Source: Caballeronia sp. SBC1
Lineage (GTDB): Bacteria > Pseudomonadota > Gammaproteobacteria > Burkholderiales > Burkholderiaceae
Length of the DNA stretch: 64,000 nt
Direction of reading: 5' to 3'
Assembly (NCBI RefSeq): GCF_011493005.1
Contig: NZ_CP049157.1
Span: 1,932,667-1,996,666 of the forward strand
Shown: piece by piece, positions 20,564-30,183 of the stretch
Layout of the letters: the number at the start of each line of letters is the position of its first letter
Numbering within the stretch: the stretch's first letter is position 1
Translations under genes and position numbers: made by a program
The notes under the pieces: generated by a model
Seen by the model: only the letters and a program-made list of their open reading frames with translations
Told to the model about the DNA's origin: nothing
Databases searched by the model: none

Positions 20564-20593
20564 CTCTCGAAAAAAATGTATTTTCATTGAGAG
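20564..20593. promoter_or_regulatory. Candidate RpiR operator upstream of the peptide operon
   Basis: CTCTCGAAAA (20564-20573) and, after an 8-base AT-rich gap, TTTTC-ATT-GAGAG (20581-20593) form an interrupted inverted repeat 60 bases upstream of the regulator's start. RpiR/MurR regulators generally bind palindromes with GAAA/TTTC half-sites, which this resembles. The surrounding 20540-20610 is markedly AT-rich and probably contains the promoter. Confidence 0.4.
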
Positions 20594-20871
20594 GGTTTTC
20601 CCTGAGAAAATCCGGGAGCGTAATGACCCGGCGGATGGGAATCACATTGAGGCGGCTCCTCGAACCGCACGCTCAGGCGATTCGAAGCATGCAGAATTGC
20701 TGTTGACGCGTTGGAATGAAGCGTTTAGGGGCGAGCGATGGATGCTCAGTCAGCAACGCTGTATCGGAACACAGTAGGTATCCTGATTATTATTTCGAGC
20801 GGCTTGATTTGGTTAATCCAACACTCCGGCGTCCTGCTCAAGCCGTCCCGAAAACGGCTGCCGCATCCTTC

Positions 20872-21090
20872 TCAGTGCCGATGATGCATCCACCAATGGT
20901 GGGGGTGATCAGTCGTGTGTTCCCGTTTTTGACCGGACGATTTCGACTCGTTAATTAACAGAATAATTGCCACCAGCGCCAAGCCTCCGAGGCCAACCAG
21001 GACGTTGATCAAATCGATGGCGGAACTGTGCAGGGTTAATCGGGACGCGGATCCAATGATATCCATTACGGTGTTCACAAATTCGTCCAT
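20872..21090 (-). CDS. Small membrane protein with His-rich C-terminus
   Basis: A 72-residue protein with one hydrophobic segment (INVLVGLGGLALVAIILLI, about residues 28-46), a polar stretch, and a C-terminal tail ending HPHHWWMHHRH. ATG 21090 is preceded by GGGAGG at good spacing, supporting translation. I do not recognise the family. The His/Trp/Met tail could bind a metal or haem, but that is inference. It stands alone, divergent from the efflux operon that begins at 21446. Confidence 0.6.
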   Translation of the reverse strand: MDEFVNTVMDIIGSASRLTLHSSAIDLINVLVGLGGLALVAIILLINESKSSGQKREHTTDHPHHWWMHHRH

Positions 21091-21445
21091 GACGCCCTCC
21101 CGCGCACTCTGCACTTACCTTTTCATGATAGGTAAAAAGAGGCTTGGGAGTAAGCCATCCGTCTTCAAATTTTCAAAGATTTCCCCTGATGTATTGCAGC
21201 GTTCCATCAGGGATCACCGCAACGTGCGAAGGAAGCTGAAACCATAACAATCATCGTTCGGGATGTCGTCAATTCGTAAGCGGATAGACGGCGCGAATGA
21301 ATCGACCGTGCTAGGCTATGCAAAAATTTTACCCAGCATCAGCGCTAGCCGTTCCGAACAAAGCAAAAAGGAATATCGGAAATACAGGTTGCTTGACTAT
21401 GCACGCCCGCCAGGCCGCACAGGCTGAGCAGGCCAAGGTGAATCG
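21091..21445. other. Divergent intergenic region before the efflux operon
   Basis: 355 bases between the small membrane protein and the efflux operon. AT content is raised around 21120-21260. AAGGTG at 21435-21440 is the ribosome-binding site of the NodT gene. No regulator gene of the usual TetR/MarR kind lies beside this operon, and no strong palindrome was seen. Confidence 0.4.
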
Positions 21446-22954
21446 ATGATTGACGTCAGCCGGCCCATTGTCCAACTGCGTGCGTGCGCCGCACTTTGCG
21501 GCTGTGCAGCATTGGCTGCTTCATTGGCGTCTTGCATGGTCGGACCGGACTATCGAACGCCAGCGGCACCTGCTACAGACACCTACACACCTGCCCCGCT
21601 ACCCGAGCAGACTGCCTCCGCGCCAGGCGCCGCCGGCGTGCCGCAACGCTTTGCCGCGGGGCAGGACATTCCCGCCGAGTGGTGGGCGCTTTTTCATTGC
21701 GAACCGCTGGATGCGCTGATTCGTCAGGCACTTGCCAACAGCCCGAATATCGCCTCCGCGCAAGCGGCATTGCGGCAAGCCCGGGAGAATTTCAAAGCGC
21801 AAGCCGGCGGCACGCTGCTTCCGAGCGTGGACGCCCAACTCGGCGCCACACGCGAAAAGCTCAGCGGCCTTGGGTTCGGCGAGCCGGGGCTCAGTGAGGA
21901 CCTGAACCTCTACAACGCATCGGTGAACGTGTCATACAAACTCGACATCTTCGGTGGTGCGCGGCGCGAACTCGAGGCGCTTCATGCGCAAATCGATTAC
22001 CAGAGTTTCCAGCTTCAGGCGGCTTACCTCGCACTGACTGCGAACATTGTGACCGCAGCGGTCAGGGAGGCGTCGTTGCGGGCGCAGATTGAAGCCACGG
22101 AGCGCATTGCTGCGGACGAAGCGGACCAGTTTGGTGTCCTCAGTCAGCAACTTGATCTGGGTGGCGTAAGCCGCACGGCCGTGCTGGCGCAACAAACGCT
22201 ATTGGCGCAGACCCGGGCTACGCTGCCGCCGCTCAGGCAGTCGCTAGACCAAGTGCGTCATCAACTCTCCGTGCTGGCCGGCATGCTGCCCAGCGATCCA
22301 ACGCTACCCGAATTCCGGCTCGACATGTTCTCGTTGCCTCAGACGCTGCCGGTAAGCCTGCCGTCAGCGCTCGTCAGGCAACGGCCGGATATTCTCGCCG
22401 CCGACGCGGTACTGCACCAGGCCAGCGCGCAAGTGGGCGTGGCCACCGCCGCGATGTACCCCCAGATCACGCTCTCCGCCAGCTACGGTTCCGAGGCACT
22501 GACGCCCGCACAAGTGTTCAACGCCGGCAGCACGATCTGGAGCCTGGGCGCCGGCCTGCTGCAACCGGTTTTTCACGGCGGGCAGTTGAGCGCGCAGAAA
22601 CGCGCGGCGGAGGCGGCCTATGAGCAGGCCGGTGCGCAGTATCGCGAAACGGTTTTGCTGGCGTTCCAGAACGTGGCGGACTCACTGCGCGCGCTCGATC
22701 ACGACGCGAGCGGTCTGAAGGCCCAGACGGAGGCGTGGCGTGCCGCGAGCGAGTCGCTGGACCTGACACGCGGGCAGTACCGCGTTGGCGGAGTGAGCTA
22801 CCTGTCGCTGCTTGACGCGCAGCGTCAGTACCAGCAAACCGTGACAAGTCTCGCGCAGGCCCAGGCGTCCCGCTATGCCGACACCGCCGCCCTGTTCCAG
22901 GCGCTGGGCGGTGGTTGGTGGAATGTGCCGGCCGCCGCGCAAACGCCGCACTGA
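21446..22954 (+). CDS. NodT/OprM family outer-membrane efflux lipoprotein
   Basis: A 502-residue outer-membrane factor for tripartite efflux. The signal peptide ends in lipobox LASC (Cys30), followed by MVGPDYRTP, a signature of the NodT group. Two OEP repeats cover about residues 90-280 and 300-490, including PSALVRQRPDILAADAVLHQ. It forms the TolC-like exit duct for the pump encoded next. AAGGTG lies 6 bases before the ATG. In many RND operons the outer-membrane gene comes last; here it is first. Confidence 0.9.
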   Translation: MIDVSRPIVQLRACAALCGCAALAASLASCMVGPDYRTPAAPATDTYTPAPLPEQTASAPGAAGVPQRFAAGQDIPAEWWALFHCEPLDALIRQALANSPNIASAQAALRQARENFKAQAGGTLLPSVDAQLGATREKLSGLGFGEPGLSEDLNLYNASVNVSYKLDIFGGARRELEALHAQIDYQSFQLQAAYLALTANIVTAAVREASLRAQIEATERIAADEADQFGVLSQQLDLGGVSRTAVLAQQTLLAQTRATLPPLRQSLDQVRHQLSVLAGMLPSDPTLPEFRLDMFSLPQTLPVSLPSALVRQRPDILAADAVLHQASAQVGVATAAMYPQITLSASYGSEALTPAQVFNAGSTIWSLGAGLLQPVFHGGQLSAQKRAAEAAYEQAGAQYRETVLLAFQNVADSLRALDHDASGLKAQTEAWRAASESLDLTRGQYRVGGVSYLSLLDAQRQYQQTVTSLAQAQASRYADTAALFQALGGGWWNVPAAAQTPH

Positions 22955-23051
22955 TACAGCCTGATATAGCACCTCGCAGACACTTGCTGCACGCAACACG
23001 CTATCAGGAAAACAACGCTCGGCACCCGCCCTGCCGTGCAAGGACATGACG

Positions 23052-24203
23052 ATGATCGAAAGACGACGGATGGCCAAGCGAATGGGGATCATGCTGATCT
23101 GCGTCGGCCTGCTGCTGGCCGCGCTGGTGGGCTTCAACCTGTTCAAGGCGCACATGTTCGCGAAGTTCATGGCGGGCAATTCCGCCCCACCCGCGACCGT
23201 GTCGGCCGCGGTAGCCGGCTATCAGTCATGGCAGCCCCAACTTGCCGCGGTCGGAAGCCTGCGTGCGGTGCGCGGCGTCGATGTCACCACCGAAGTCGCC
23301 GGCCTCGTGCGTGAGATCGCTTTCAGTTCCGGGCAGGAAGTAAAAGCCGGGCGAGTCCTCGTCAGGCTCAATGCCGACTCCGACGTGGCGCTGCTCCAGT
23401 CATTGCAGGCAGCGGCAGAACTTGCGCAAACGGTCTACCAGCGCGATAAAGCCCAGTACGACATCAAGGCGATCGCCAAGGCGCAACTCGATGCGGACGC
23501 CGCCGACCTGAAGGGCAAGAAAGCGCAAGTCGCACAACAGGCCGCGCTAGTCGACAAGAAGACCATTCGCGCACCGTTCTCGGGGCGCCTCGGAATTACC
23601 ACGATCAATCCGGGGCAGTACATCAATCCAGGTGACGCGATCGTGACGCTGCAGGCTATCGATCCGATCTACGCGGACTTCACGTTGCCGCAACAACAGC
23701 TTGGCCTGCTCGCGATCGGCCAGGTTGTCGCAGTCGATACCAATGCGTACAGCGGACAAAGCTTCTCGGGCAAGGTCCTGTCGATCAATCCCAGAGTCGA
23801 TAGCGCGACGCGCAACGTGCAGGTGGAAGCGACCGTAGACAACCGTGAACGTAAGCTATTGCCAGGCATGTACGCCAACGTGAAGATTGACGCGGGCGCT
23901 GAGCAACGCTATCTGACGCTGCCGCAAACGGCCATCACCTACAACCCCTATGGCGCGACTGTTTTCCTCGTCAAACCCGGCACGCAACCGAACGCGCAGG
24001 GCAAGACGCTGCCGGTCGCCCAACAGGTGTTTGTCACGCCCGGCCCAACGCGCGGGGATCAGGTCGCGATCCTGAAGGGTGTGGATGCCGGCGCACAAGT
24101 GGTAACGAGCGGCCAGTTGAAGCTGAAGAACGGAACGCCGCTTGTCATCAACAATAGGGTGCAGCCTGCAGACAACCCGAACCCCACGCCTCAGGAACAA
24201 TAA
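23052..24203 (+). CDS. RND efflux membrane fusion protein
   Basis: A periplasmic adaptor of the HlyD/AcrA class with one N-terminal membrane anchor (IMLICVGLLLAALVGFNLF). The lipoyl/hairpin region follows, with IRAPFSGRLGITTINPGQYI as the second lipoyl half, then beta-barrel and membrane-proximal domains. It bridges the NodT-type duct and the RND pump. ATG 23052 has AAGGA 7 bases upstream; ATG 23046, two codons earlier, is too close to it. No lipobox is present. It is followed 12 bases later by the pump gene. Confidence 0.9.
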   Translation: MIERRRMAKRMGIMLICVGLLLAALVGFNLFKAHMFAKFMAGNSAPPATVSAAVAGYQSWQPQLAAVGSLRAVRGVDVTTEVAGLVREIAFSSGQEVKAGRVLVRLNADSDVALLQSLQAAAELAQTVYQRDKAQYDIKAIAKAQLDADAADLKGKKAQVAQQAALVDKKTIRAPFSGRLGITTINPGQYINPGDAIVTLQAIDPIYADFTLPQQQLGLLAIGQVVAVDTNAYSGQSFSGKVLSINPRVDSATRNVQVEATVDNRERKLLPGMYANVKIDAGAEQRYLTLPQTAITYNPYGATVFLVKPGTQPNAQGKTLPVAQQVFVTPGPTRGDQVAILKGVDAGAQVVTSGQLKLKNGTPLVINNRVQPADNPNPTPQEQ

Positions 24204-24215
24204 AGAGACCGCGCG

Positions 24216-27200
24216 ATGAAATTCACCGATCTCTTCATTGAACGGCCAGTCCTCGCGTCAGTTGTGAGCCTGCTGATCCTCGTGCTTGGACTGCGCTCGC
24301 TCGCGAGCCTGAAGGTCAGCGAATATCCGCAGACCGAGAATGCTGTGGTAACCATTAGCACAGCTTACTATGGTGCAAATGCCGACACCATCGCGGGCTT
24401 CATTACGCAGCCACTCGAAGCGGCGGTTGCGCAGGCGCAGGGTATCGACTACTTGTCTTCAACCAGCAGCACTGGCGTGTCGACCATCACGGCCACGCTG
24501 CGCCTGAACTACGACGCCAATCGCGCGTTGACTGAAATCAATACGCAGATTGCCTCGGTGCGCAACCAGTTGCCGCCGCAAGCGCAGCAGCCGGTGTTGA
24601 CAGTCCAGACGGGTCAAACCACCGACGCCATGTACATGGGCTTTTACAGCAACGTGCTGCCGAGCAACAACGTCACCGATTATCTGCTGCGTGTCGTCAA
24701 GCCCAAGCTCGATTCGATCGAAGGCGTGCAGACGGCCGAGGTCCTTGGCGGGCGGCAGTTCGCCATGCGCGCGTGGCTCGACTCAACCCGCATGGCCGCG
24801 CATGGCGTGACGGCAGCGGATGTCTACACCGCACTGGGTAACAACAACTACCTCGCGACGCTCGGCACCACCAAGGGGCAGATGGTCAGCGTCGACCTGA
24901 ACGCGGGCACGGACCTGCATACCGTCGACGACTTCAAGCAACTCGTCGTCAAGCAGAAGAACGGCTCGATCGTGCGGCTCGACGATGTAGCGAACGTCGT
25001 GCTCGGCGCCGACAGCTACGACTTCAACGTCGCGTTCAGCGGCAAGCGTTCAGTGTTCATCGGTATCAAGGTGGCGCCGGATGCGAACATTCTTGATGTG
25101 GCCAAGCGCGTAAAGGTCATCTTTCCCACGCTGCAGAAACAGTTCCCTATCGGCATGACGGGCGATATTGTGTATGACGCGACCGACTTCGTGAACACGG
25201 CTATTTTCGAGGTCATCAAGACGCTGGTCGAGGCGTTGCTGATTGTGACTGCGGTCATCTTCCTGTTCCTTGGCAGTTTCCGCGCGGTTATCGTGCCCGT
25301 GATCGCGATGCCGCTGTCGCTCATCGGCACGTTCTTCGTGATGCAGTTGCTGGGGTATTCGATCAACCTGCTGACCTTGCTCGCACTCGTGCTCGCAATT
25401 GGGCTGGTAGTGGACGACGCGATCATCGTGGTTGAAAACGTCGACCGTCACATGAAGCATGAAGGCAAGACGCCCTTCGAGGCAGCGTTGATTGCCGCGC
25501 GCGAATTGGGCGGCCCGATCCTCGCGATGACCGTCGTGCTGATCGCGGTGTACGTGCCGATTGGTTTCCAGGGTGGCCTCACGGGTGCCCTCTTCACGGA
25601 GTTCGCCTTCTCGCTTGCCGGCGCCGTGGCGGTATCCGGCGTGATCGCCCTGACCTTGTCGCCTATGATGTGCTCGCGCTTTTTCCGCGCGGAGCAGGAG
25701 TCCGGGCGTTTCGCGCTGTTCATCGATCGTCAGTTCGACCGGGTTCATCGCGGGTACGGGAGACTGTTGCATGCGACGCTCGATACCTGGCCCGTGTTCG
25801 TCGTCATGGGCGGCCTCTTGCTTTGCGGCGCGGTCTACCTGTTCATGACGTCCAAATCCGAGCTTGCGCCGCAGGAGGATCAGGGGATTGTCTTGTCGCA
25901 GATCCAGGGTCCGCCGAATGCGACCATCCAGCAGATGCAGACGTATGCGGACCAAGTGTTCGAGATATCGAAGGCACTCCCCGAATACTCGCAGATGTTC
26001 CAGTTGACAGGTGCACCAACGCTCAATCAGGGGATCGGCGGTGTGTTGTTCAAGACGTGGGATCAGCGCAGCAAGGGCGCGACCGCGTTGCAACAGGAAT
26101 TGCAGCAGAAGTGGAATCAGATCGCCGGTGCGCGCGTGGCCGCGTTCCAGTTTCCGCCTCTGCCAGGCTCGCAGGGCTTGCCGGTGCAATTCGTGATCAG
26201 CACGACAGAGCCGTTCGAAAATCTCAACGAAGTGTCGCAGGCAGTCCTTCAGAAAGCACGCGAGAGCGGGATGTTTTTCTTTGTCGACAGCGATCTCAAA
26301 CTCGACAAGCCTGAGGCCACGCTGGTGGTCGATCGCGACAAGGTAGCGTCGCTCGGGCTTTCGCAAAGCGATGTGGGGCAAACACTTGGGGCGGCGCTCG
26401 GCGGCGGCTACGTGAACTATTTCTCCATTGCCGGGCGCTCTTACAAGGTCATTCCGCAGGTGCTGCAAACCGACCGGCTGAATCCATCACAGGTGCTTGA
26501 TTATTACTTGCGGACTCCTGACGGAAGCGTCATTCCCGCGGCGACAGTTGCGCACATCCAGCATAACGTTGTACCGGAATCGATCAACCACTTCCAGCAG
26601 CTCAACTCGGCAACGATCTCCGGCGTTATTGTGCCTGGCGTGTCGCAAGGCGAGGTGCTGGAGTTCCTGCGCACAGTGACAGCGCAGGTTGCACCGGCAG
26701 GATACTCGGCGGATTACTCGGGACAGTCCCGGCAGTTTGTGCAGGAATCCGGCGGCTTTGTCCTCACGCTGCTATTCGCCACCATCATTGTGTTTCTCGC
26801 GCTCGCGGCACAATTCGAAAGCTTCCGCGATCCCGTCGTGATCCTGGTCTCCGTGCCGATGGCGCTCTTCGGCGCGCTCGTTTTCATCAACATCGGGTTG
26901 ACGTCGCTGAACATCTACACGCAGGTCGGGCTTGTCACGTTGATGGGGCTCGTCAGCAAGCACGGCATCCTGATCGTGCAGTTCGCGAATGAATTGCAGC
27001 GCGCCGGCAGGTCCAAACGCGAGGCGCTGGAGGAAGCGGCCGGTGTGCGGCTACGTCCGATCCTGATGACCACGGCGGCGATGGTGCTCGGCGTCCTGCC
27101 GCTCGTGATCGCGTCGGGGGCCGGTGCTGCGGGCCGCAACGCGATGGGGCTTGTGATCTTCACGGGGCTATCCATTGGCACGCTGTTCACGTTGTTCGTC

Positions 27201-27260
27201 GTGCCCGCGATGTACATGTTCCTGGCGGCGGATCACCATCGGAAAATGATTCAAGAATGA
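24216..27260 (+). CDS. RND efflux pump, HAE1 family
   Basis: A 1014-residue proton-driven inner-membrane transporter with the standard layout: MKFTDLFIERPVLASVVSLL, a first large periplasmic loop, TM2-6, a second loop, and TM8-12. The proton-relay aspartates are Asp400-Asp401 in GLVVDDAIIVVENV. It is slightly shorter than AcrB (1049) but within the normal range. With the adaptor and outer-membrane protein it makes a complete tripartite pump; the substrate range cannot be predicted. Confidence 0.93.
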   Translation: MKFTDLFIERPVLASVVSLLILVLGLRSLASLKVSEYPQTENAVVTISTAYYGANADTIAGFITQPLEAAVAQAQGIDYLSSTSSTGVSTITATLRLNYDANRALTEINTQIASVRNQLPPQAQQPVLTVQTGQTTDAMYMGFYSNVLPSNNVTDYLLRVVKPKLDSIEGVQTAEVLGGRQFAMRAWLDSTRMAAHGVTAADVYTALGNNNYLATLGTTKGQMVSVDLNAGTDLHTVDDFKQLVVKQKNGSIVRLDDVANVVLGADSYDFNVAFSGKRSVFIGIKVAPDANILDVAKRVKVIFPTLQKQFPIGMTGDIVYDATDFVNTAIFEVIKTLVEALLIVTAVIFLFLGSFRAVIVPVIAMPLSLIGTFFVMQLLGYSINLLTLLALVLAIGLVVDDAIIVVENVDRHMKHEGKTPFEAALIAARELGGPILAMTVVLIAVYVPIGFQGGLTGALFTEFAFSLAGAVAVSGVIALTLSPMMCSRFFRAEQESGRFALFIDRQFDRVHRGYGRLLHATLDTWPVFVVMGGLLLCGAVYLFMTSKSELAPQEDQGIVLSQIQGPPNATIQQMQTYADQVFEISKALPEYSQMFQLTGAPTLNQGIGGVLFKTWDQRSKGATALQQELQQKWNQIAGARVAAFQFPPLPGSQGLPVQFVISTTEPFENLNEVSQAVLQKARESGMFFFVDSDLKLDKPEATLVVDRDKVASLGLSQSDVGQTLGAALGGGYVNYFSIAGRSYKVIPQVLQTDRLNPSQVLDYYLRTPDGSVIPAATVAHIQHNVVPESINHFQQLNSATISGVIVPGVSQGEVLEFLRTVTAQVAPAGYSADYSGQSRQFVQESGGFVLTLLFATIIVFLALAAQFESFRDPVVILVSVPMALFGALVFINIGLTSLNIYTQVGLVTLMGLVSKHGILIVQFANELQRAGRSKREALEEAAGVRLRPILMTTAAMVLGVLPLVIASGAGAAGRNAMGLVIFTGLSIGTLFTLFVVPAMYMFLAADHHRKMIQE

Positions 27261-27263
27261 GGT

Positions 27264-27290
27264 GATCGCGATCTAGTCGGGCGATCGCTT
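27264..27290. terminator. Weak hairpin between the pump and the MFS gene
   Basis: GATCGC (27264-27269) pairs with GCGATC (27281-27286) and is followed by CGCTTTACTTTG. It lies between two convergent genes, where a bidirectional terminator is expected, but the T tract is poor. Confidence 0.3.
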
Positions 27291-27334
27291 TACTTTGTCC
27301 AGCGTCCCGCCAGCAAGAAACCACGAACCTCCCG

Positions 27335-28879
27335 TCAAACCGCGGGACTGATTTGCCGCACCCGCTTCCACGTACCGAACATCACGAAACTGGCCACGGC
27401 CAGCACCCACGCGCCTACACAACCGTACAGCATGACCAGGCCAAAGCCATGCACGAGCGCTGCATGAACGACCGTCCCTGATGAATCCAGTGAAGCTAGT
27501 CCCGGAAACCCCTGCTTGAGAGCGGCAACATCGCCCGCGGCTATTCGTTCTGCCAGCGATCTCAGTTGCGGCCCATCAAGAGCCCCGGAAAAGGCGCGCC
27601 TCAAGTACGACAAGATGCCTTCCATCAGGATGTATCCCATCAACGCGATGTTGATGGCCAGCGAGATCAGCCTCGCGCTCATGTCGATGCCCGAAGCCAT
27701 GCCTGCGCGCGTGCTCGGAACCGAACTGGTCGTCGTATTGGTCACGGGCGTATTGGTCAGTCCCAATCCGATGCCGGCCAACAGGCAACCGGGCAGCATG
27801 GTCAACCAACTGGCATGCTCCGCGCCACTGCCCGCGCGCATCAGGATAAAACCTGCACCAATCGTAAACAGACCCAGCGGAATGACGACACCCGGGTGAT
27901 ATCGAAGCGAAAGACGTTCGGCCAGCGGTGGGATCACCAGCGTGGGAAGCGTATAAGCCAGAAGTGCTGATCCGGCAGTCACGCTGTTGTAACCCAGACT
28001 ACTCTGGAAATAAATTGGCAGATAAATCATGAACGGCCAAAAGCTGAAATTCATGCCCATTGATCCAAAAAGCGCACCCGAAAAGTTGCGTATTTTGAAC
28101 ACGGAAAAATCGAACATGGGATGAGCGTTCATCTTTTCCGCGACTATGAACAGGATAAAACTGATCGCTGCCGCGGTAATGATGCCGATGCCCTTGATAC
28201 TGGTAAAACCAAGGTCGGACCCTTGCGTAATGAAATACGCCAGGCCGAAAACCGATAGGGAAAGCGTGACAATTCCCAGCAGGTCCAGCTTTTTCGCCTG
28301 CGGGTCGCTGGATTCCTGAACCCCGTTAAAAACAAGAATTAACGTGACTATCGCGATCAGAACGTGGATCAAGAACACCCATTGCCAATCCGACACTGCC
28401 ACAATGACTCCGCCCACAATCGGCCCGAAACCCAAGCCAATGCCGAATATGATCCCCCAGGCGCCAAAGGCTCTGGTACGGGCCTGTCCCTCCTGGAACT
28501 GATGCGAAAGAACTGCTACCTGGCAAATCAGCATTGCCCCACCGGCTATGCCTTGAAGAAAGCGGCTCACAATTAACACGGAAACGCTCTGCGCCATCCC
28601 GCAAATCAGGGACGTGATCGCGAACAAGACAATGGCGATCATAAAAATATGTTTTCTGCCAAATCGGTCCGCGAGCGTCGCGGTTGCCATCAGAACCGTC
28701 GTACACGCGATGGTGTACGCGTTCATGATCCATTGCATTTCCTTGAAATCGCCATGCAATACTTTTTCAAGGGTTGGCAATATCACCGGGACGCTGGAGA
28801 TTTCCAGGCCGAACATGAGCGAAGCCAGACAAATGGCAGCTAATGCAATTGAGTTTTTGCCGGGATGAACGAGTGTCAT
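27335..28879 (-). CDS. MFS exporter, DHA2 (14-TM) family
   Basis: A 514-residue drug:proton antiporter of the EmrB/QacA type with about 14 hydrophobic segments. The loop motif LADRFGRKHIFM between TM2 and TM3 and the long QVAVLSHQFQEGQARTRAFG segment are visible. No membrane-fusion partner is adjacent, so it probably acts alone. The frame is open upstream to 28966, but ATG 28879 starts directly before the first hydrophobic block; a longer form from an upstream ATG is possible. The divergent LysR gene at 29181 is the likely regulator. Confidence 0.88.
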   Translation of the reverse strand: MTLVHPGKNSIALAAICLASLMFGLEISSVPVILPTLEKVLHGDFKEMQWIMNAYTIACTTVLMATATLADRFGRKHIFMIAIVLFAITSLICGMAQSVSVLIVSRFLQGIAGGAMLICQVAVLSHQFQEGQARTRAFGAWGIIFGIGLGFGPIVGGVIVAVSDWQWVFLIHVLIAIVTLILVFNGVQESSDPQAKKLDLLGIVTLSLSVFGLAYFITQGSDLGFTSIKGIGIITAAAISFILFIVAEKMNAHPMFDFSVFKIRNFSGALFGSMGMNFSFWPFMIYLPIYFQSSLGYNSVTAGSALLAYTLPTLVIPPLAERLSLRYHPGVVIPLGLFTIGAGFILMRAGSGAEHASWLTMLPGCLLAGIGLGLTNTPVTNTTTSSVPSTRAGMASGIDMSARLISLAINIALMGYILMEGILSYLRRAFSGALDGPQLRSLAERIAAGDVAALKQGFPGLASLDSSGTVVHAALVHGFGLVMLYGCVGAWVLAVASFVMFGTWKRVRQISPAV

Positions 28880-29129
28880 GAATATCACGGGTTGGCCGGA
28901 TGCTCCGGCTAACCGCGCCTCCCGCATGTCCACGTGAAACTTTGGCGCGTTGACGTTGACTTGCAATACACACTGGATAAACCACTGAGCTCGATTTGAT
29001 AACTCTGCATGTTTGATTCACACCGGAAGATTGAATGGACCCGCTCGCGAACAGGTAATGCGAGTGGTGCGAGACGCTTGGCACCTGCAGGTGAAGAGGT
29101 AATATATAGGGAACTGAAGTCCTCATTGA
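28880..29129. other. Divergent control region of the MFS and LysR genes
   Basis: About 250 bases up to the palindrome at 29130. It should hold both promoters; 28990-29030 is AT-richer. No other feature was recognised. Confidence 0.4.
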
Positions 29130-29152
29130 TTCATTGATTTCCTATCAATGAA
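29130..29152. promoter_or_regulatory. Palindromic LysR-type operator
   Basis: TTCATTGAT (29130-29138) and ATCAATGAA (29144-29152) are exact reverse complements around a 5-base centre. The core ATTGAT-N5-ATCAAT fits the T-N11-A rule for LysR-family sites. It lies 28 bases upstream of the LysR start, the usual place for an autoregulatory recognition site that also controls the divergent gene. Confidence 0.65.
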
Positions 29153-29180
29153 TCTCTAATGGAACCAATAAGGTGCAGGC

Positions 29181-30086
29181 ATGAGCGACAAGCTCCACGG
29201 CGTGACAACCTTCGTCCAGGTGGTCGAATCCGGCAGTTTCGCGCTGGCCGCCGAGCGTTTGAACCTGACGCGCTCGGCCGTCGGCAAGGTGATCGCGCGG
29301 CTCGAATCGCGTCTTGGTGTGCGCCTGCTCCATCGCACCACGCGCAGCCAAAGCCTGACCGAAGACGGCCAGACTTACTACGATCGCTGCGTGCGGGCGC
29401 TGGCCGAACTGGACGCGGCTGAGGCCGATCTGGAAAGCGGCCGGCGCGAACCGCGCGGCCGCCTGCGCGTCAGCGTACCAATCGCCTTCGGTCATCTGTG
29501 CGTGGCGCCGGTCCTGTTGCGTCTTGCATCAAGGCATCCGCAATTGCAGATCGACATTTCGTTCACCGATCGCGCGGTGGATCTGGTGGAAGAAGGTTTC
29601 GACCTCGCCGTTCGCATCGGCGAGTTACGCGATAGCGTGAGCCTCGCGGCGCGCCGTCTGGGTACGCAGTACTCGAGCATTGGTGCCGCGCCGTCGTATG
29701 TGGCACGGCATGGGCTGCCAGCAAGTCTCGAAGAGCTGGACGGACATGCAGGCATTGCTTACTCACGCGCCGGCGCGGTGTCACCTTGGCAGGTACGGGG
29801 TATCGACGGCCAGATACGGCAGGCGCGCATCCAGCCGCAGGTGAGCCTGGACGATGTGCAGGCGATAGCCGCTGCGGCCATCGAAGGCTTTGGATTGGCG
29901 TGGCTGCCTAGTTGGCTACTGTCGCGTCACGAGAAGACCGGTGAACTGGTGGTCGTCATGAATAGCTGTGGCATGCTGCCCCAGGATATTCACGCCGTAT
30001 GGCCGCAAACGCGCTACCTGCCCTCGAAGACTCGGCGTGCCATAGACGCACTGGTCGCCGAGATTCCCGGGATGATCGCGGGTTGA
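29181..30086 (+). CDS. LysR family regulator, divergent from the MFS exporter
   Basis: A 301-residue LysR regulator. The HTH spans residues about 18-40 (SFALAAERLNLTRSAVGKVI), and the effector domain begins near residue 90 (GRLRVSVPIAFG). The sequence is closest in style to the DsdC/PecT-like subgroup that usually represses adjacent oxidoreductase or exporter genes. Divergent position and the operator at 29130-29152 argue for control of the MFS gene. Confidence 0.88.
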   Translation: MSDKLHGVTTFVQVVESGSFALAAERLNLTRSAVGKVIARLESRLGVRLLHRTTRSQSLTEDGQTYYDRCVRALAELDAAEADLESGRREPRGRLRVSVPIAFGHLCVAPVLLRLASRHPQLQIDISFTDRAVDLVEEGFDLAVRIGELRDSVSLAARRLGTQYSSIGAAPSYVARHGLPASLEELDGHAGIAYSRAGAVSPWQVRGIDGQIRQARIQPQVSLDDVQAIAAAAIEGFGLAWLPSWLLSRHEKTGELVVVMNSCGMLPQDIHAVWPQTRYLPSKTRRAIDALVAEIPGMIAG

Positions 30087-30183
30087 GGTTGCCTGGGTCA
30101 AAGTCTTTCACCAGTGCGTAATTTTCGGCACCCGCTACCCATACGAGACAGAAGCCACGCGCAAGATGAAACGTGGCTCTCCT

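Noticed and set aside
25050..26468. 472-codon minus-strand open frame inside the RND pump
   Set aside because: Exact antisense of a certain RND gene; long antisense frames are expected in GC-rich DNA. Its Arg/His-rich product has no family features.
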